Shown here piece after piece: positions 42,851-45,719 of a stretch of 45,719 nt of DNA. The notes under the pieces were generated by a model. The model searched no databases. It was not told the DNA's origin and saw only the letters and a program-made list of their open reading frames with translations. The position numbers and the translations under genes were made by a program. Each line of letters starts with the position of its first letter. Position 1 is the stretch's first letter. The DNA lies in contig CAKUXP010000027.1 in assembly GCA_934700345.1 (NCBI GenBank), positions 1-45,719 of the forward strand. The letters are read 5' to 3'. The stretch comes from an uncultured Fibrobacter sp. (GTDB lineage Bacteria > Fibrobacterota > Fibrobacteria > Fibrobacterales > Fibrobacteraceae).

Positions 42851-45310
42851 ATGGTCAAAAAGACAGCTACAGATAAATTAACCCTTGTTATCGCCGAAAA
42901 GCCGAGTGTCGCCCAGGATCTCGTCCGGGCGATTTCCGCCGGGGGAAAGTTCCGAAAGGAAAAGAGCCATTTTGAAAACGACGCCTACATTGTCTCCTGG
43001 GCGCTAGGTCATCTGGTCACGCTCTGCGACCCGAAGGAAATCAGCGACAAGTACAAGAACTGGACAATGGACACGCTCCCCATCCTGCCCAAAACTTTCG
43101 AACTCAAGGCGATTCCGACCTCCAAATCGCAGCTTTCCGCCCTAGGAAAGCTCATCCGCAGAAAAGACGTCGGGACAATCATCAACGCATGCGATGCGGG
43201 CAGAGAAGGCGAGCTAATTTTCCATTACATTTTGGAATTTGAAAAAGGGAAGACCGGCCTCAAGGACAAGGTTCTTCTCCGCCTGTGGATGCAGAGCATG
43301 ACGCAAGCTTCCATCCGGGACGCATTCGAACATCTGCGAACACACGAAGAAATGCAGAACCTGCTCGACGCCGCACTGTCCCGCTCGGAAGCGGACTGGC
43401 TCGTGGGAATCAACGGGTCGCGCGGACTCACCGCCTACAACAGCCGATTCGGCGGTTTCCAGCTCACCCCTTGCGGACGCGTGCAGACCCCGACGCTCGC
43501 GATGATCGTGAATCGGGAAGAAGAGCGAAACGCCTTTGTATCAAAACCCTACTGGACAATCCAGGGAACTTTCGAATCGGGATCTTCCGAATATGCAGGC
43601 AAGTGGTTCAACCCCGATCTCAAATCCGACAAGGACAGAATCTGGGACGAATCCCGGGCAAACGAAATCGTCAAAAAATGTCACGGAAAGACAGGAACCG
43701 TTTCCGAGACAACCAAGCCCAGCATCCAGAAATGCGGACCGCTTTACGATTTGACGACCCTCCAGCGCGAAGCGAACAACCGATTTGGCTTCAGCGCCAA
43801 GACAACGCTTTCCATCGCCCAAGCCCTCTACGAACGGCACAAGCTTACCTCCTACCCGCGAACCGACAGCCGCGCCCTGCCGGAGGATTACGTCGGAACC
43901 GTCAAGAAGACACTCGCCACCATGGAGGGGCATCTCGAAAAGTTCGCCGCCAAGGCTCTTGAAAACGGCTGGGTAAAAAAGGATCCTCGCATCTTCAACA
44001 ACAGCAAAATTTCGGACCACTTTGCCATCATCCCGACCGGCAACAAGATAAAATCGCTCACCGAAGCGGAGATGAAAATTTACACGATGATTTGCCAGCG
44101 CTTCATCGCGGTCTTCTACCCGCCCGCGGAATACCTGAACACGACGCGCATCACGGAAATAGAAGGCGAAAAGTTCCTTACCGAAGGAAAGATCCTAAAG
44201 TTCCCCGGTTTCAAGGAAGTCTATGGAAAGGCCTCCGACGACGAAGCGAACATCGCCCCGATTCAAAGCGAAAAAGCGCTCGGAAAGGAATTTGAAATTT
44301 CTGCCGAAAAGACCAACCCGCCACCGCGCTACACGGAAAGCTCGCTTCTTTCCATGATGGAAAACGCCGGGAAGTTAGTCAAGGATGACGAACTCGCCGA
44401 CGCCATGAAAGACCGCGGCATGGGAACCCCGGCAACGCGGGCCGCCATCATCGAAAAGCTCATTTCCGACAAGTACATGATCCGCGACGGCAAGGAACTG
44501 GTTCCGACCAGCAAGGCATTCGGTCTGATTCACGTCGCCCGGGCGATGAAAATCGAGAACCTCACCAGCCCGGAACTCACCGGCGAATGGGAATACCAGC
44601 TTTCACAAATCGAGAAGGGCAAGGAAACCCGTTCCGAATTCATGAAGGGAATCGAGGACTTGACCACCAAGATGGTGAACAACATCCGAAACTTCAAGGA
44701 AGAGGATACCCGGAAAGAAGCCGAATTCAGCCCGGTCAACGGGAAAAAAGTCTTCGAAAGCGTTTCCCGCTACGAAACCGAAGACGGCATCCAGATTCGC
44801 AAAATTCTCGGCGGAAGAAAAATGTCCGGGGAAGAAGTCGTGGAACTCCTCACCCAAGGGAAGATCGGTCCCCTAACCGGATTCCGCTCCAAGCGCGGCA
44901 TGGAATTTTCCGCCGGGCTTGTTCTCGAAAAGGACAAGATCAAATTCGTTTTCGATAATGACGAATCTTCGGGAGAAACGGAACTCGGCGAAGAACTCGG
45001 CATCTCGCCGCTCGACGGAAGCCCCGTTTTCGATACGCTCACCGCCTACGTTTCAAAAAGCTATCTCGACAAGGCGAAAACGGGATTTCACCTGAACAAA
45101 ATCATTCTCGGAAAGGAAATTTCCGTCGCCGACTTAAAGAAACTCCTCGCCGGAGAAAAGACAGATCTGATCCAGGGTTTTCGCTCCGCCAAGACGCACC
45201 GTCTTTTCGACGCCTATCTTCTGCTAGATAAAGCCACAGGAAAGATCAAGTTCGATTTTCCGCCGCGCATCCCCGGCAAGGGCCGCCGTTTCGCAAGGAA
45301 AAAGGAATAG
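42851..45310 (+). CDS. topB: DNA topoisomerase III (type IA)
   Basis: 819 residues from the ATG at 42851, which has AAAGG 6 nt upstream; an in-frame ATG at 42836 would overlap the preceding gene. The Toprim domain has LVIAEKPSVAQDL and NACDAGREGELI; the active-site tyrosine is Tyr335 in SYPRTDSR; RGMGTPATRAAIIEKL is the conserved domain IV motif. The C-terminus has two copies of the topoisomerase C-terminal repeat (about 625-690 and 705-775), each with ILGGRKMS/ILGKEIS-like then GFRSxxx. It decatenates DNA and removes negative supercoils. No zinc-finger cysteines are seen, unlike TopA. Confidence 0.94.
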   Translation: MVKKTATDKLTLVIAEKPSVAQDLVRAISAGGKFRKEKSHFENDAYIVSWALGHLVTLCDPKEISDKYKNWTMDTLPILPKTFELKAIPTSKSQLSALGKLIRRKDVGTIINACDAGREGELIFHYILEFEKGKTGLKDKVLLRLWMQSMTQASIRDAFEHLRTHEEMQNLLDAALSRSEADWLVGINGSRGLTAYNSRFGGFQLTPCGRVQTPTLAMIVNREEERNAFVSKPYWTIQGTFESGSSEYAGKWFNPDLKSDKDRIWDESRANEIVKKCHGKTGTVSETTKPSIQKCGPLYDLTTLQREANNRFGFSAKTTLSIAQALYERHKLTSYPRTDSRALPEDYVGTVKKTLATMEGHLEKFAAKALENGWVKKDPRIFNNSKISDHFAIIPTGNKIKSLTEAEMKIYTMICQRFIAVFYPPAEYLNTTRITEIEGEKFLTEGKILKFPGFKEVYGKASDDEANIAPIQSEKALGKEFEISAEKTNPPPRYTESSLLSMMENAGKLVKDDELADAMKDRGMGTPATRAAIIEKLISDKYMIRDGKELVPTSKAFGLIHVARAMKIENLTSPELTGEWEYQLSQIEKGKETRSEFMKGIEDLTTKMVNNIRNFKEEDTRKEAEFSPVNGKKVFESVSRYETEDGIQIRKILGGRKMSGEEVVELLTQGKIGPLTGFRSKRGMEFSAGLVLEKDKIKFVFDNDESSGETELGEELGISPLDGSPVFDTLTAYVSKSYLDKAKTGFHLNKIILGKEISVADLKKLLAGEKTDLIQGFRSAKTHRLFDAYLLLDKATGKIKFDFPPRIPGKGRRFARKKE

Positions 45311-45324
45311 CCGCTATCGGGAAA

Positions 45325-45719
45325 TCACTCCCAATAGATAATTTTGATCGGTCGCGAACGCAATTCATTTAACACAAGAATTTTTGCGTCCAGATATTTC
45401 TCCGGAATCGTCACGTTAAGATGAGCCAAGCAAATACACGTGGTTTTCTCTTTTTGCCTTGATTCCGCATGGATGAACAGCGAATCCTCTTTCTTTTGGG
45501 CAATTAGATAAGAATCCATCCCGCATTGCCAAAACATTTTCCATTCGGCATCGGCAGAGCCATCCGGATTTTTCACAAAAACGGTACTATCCAAAAACGC
45601 ATCCTCTTCATCCGAATCGTCACAAACGGACAGCATTCGAAAGGTAACGTATATTTTCTTTCGCAAATTCCCGTAAGGGGGTAAAAAAAACAGGATGTTC
45701 CAATTTTTAGATTTGAAAT
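45325..45719 (-). CDS. Unknown protein, 5' end beyond the window
   Basis: The frame stays open to the right edge, so the true start may lie outside; the first internal candidate is a TTG at 45666 giving 113 residues. The visible part is acidic in the middle (SVCDDSDEEDAFLDST) and contains KNPDGSADAEWKMFWQCG, and ends in RPIKIIYWE. There is no recognisable domain. It converges on topB with a 14-bp gap and no terminator. Confidence 0.5.
   Translation of the reverse strand, partial: FKSKNWNILFFLPPYGNLRKKIYVTFRMLSVCDDSDEEDAFLDSTVFVKNPDGSADAEWKMFWQCGMDSYLIAQKKEDSLFIHAESRQKEKTTCICLAHLNVTIPEKYLDAKILVLNELRSRPIKIIYWE

Overview
The window looks like a piece of chromosome from a Gram-negative bacterium of the Fibrobacter lineage. 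Supporting signs are a bamA-skp outer-membrane module, lipoproteins with poly-serine linkers, a fused aroK-aroB gene, a Cthe_2159-type carbohydrate-binding surface lipoprotein, and moderately GC-rich genes with tight ATGA overlaps. This assignment is inferred from gene style and was not checked by any search.

Layout. At the left edge (40-3168, +) is a phospholipase D-like/SF2 helicase/DUF3427 protein. A minus-strand block (3224-10094) follows: an outer-membrane barrel-like protein, pdxB, ffh, a GDP-sugar reductase, fused aroKB and aroE. From 10192 to about 18341 there is a clearly AT-rich island on the minus strand. It holds a type I Zorya anti-phage system (zorA, zorB, zorC, zorD). On its downstream side is a small winged-helix ORF resembling the C-terminus of a Fic protein, and on its upstream side a frameshifted, internally deleted Fic gene. 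Core genes resume with skp/ompH and bamA, a lipoprotein, a divergent glycogen synthase-like enzyme, a serine-linker lipoprotein, a Ser/Thr kinase with cvpA, and a type II restriction-modification pair (27377-29259, -). A 770-bp region without a convincing gene (29260-30030) carries a pair of direct repeats. After it come protoporphyrinogen oxidase, tRNA-Leu(UAA), a small unknown gene, a minus-strand replication/division block (recJ, holB, envC-like, ftsX), then ybbR-tsaD, the surface lipoprotein, a GT2 glycosyltransferase, topB, and an unknown ORF running off the right edge.

How the genes work together. zorA-zorB would form a proton-driven inner-membrane motor with a long cytoplasmic tail; zorC and zorD are the soluble DNA-binding and helicase/nuclease effectors. 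zorA is interrupted by an in-frame TAA immediately followed by ATG, placed between transmembrane helices 2 and 3, so the system is either recently inactivated or has a naturally split motor subunit. The island sits between aroE and skp-bamA, and the restriction-modification pair and the PLD-helicase add two more candidate defence loci in the same 45 kb.

A second theme is initiation. Six genes (ffh, aroE, the kinase, hemG, ftsX and the GT2 gene) have a TATATT-like -10 element ending only 7 or 8 nt before the start codon, with no Shine-Dalgarno sequence, which predicts leaderless mRNAs. Genes inside operons have good Shine-Dalgarno sequences instead.
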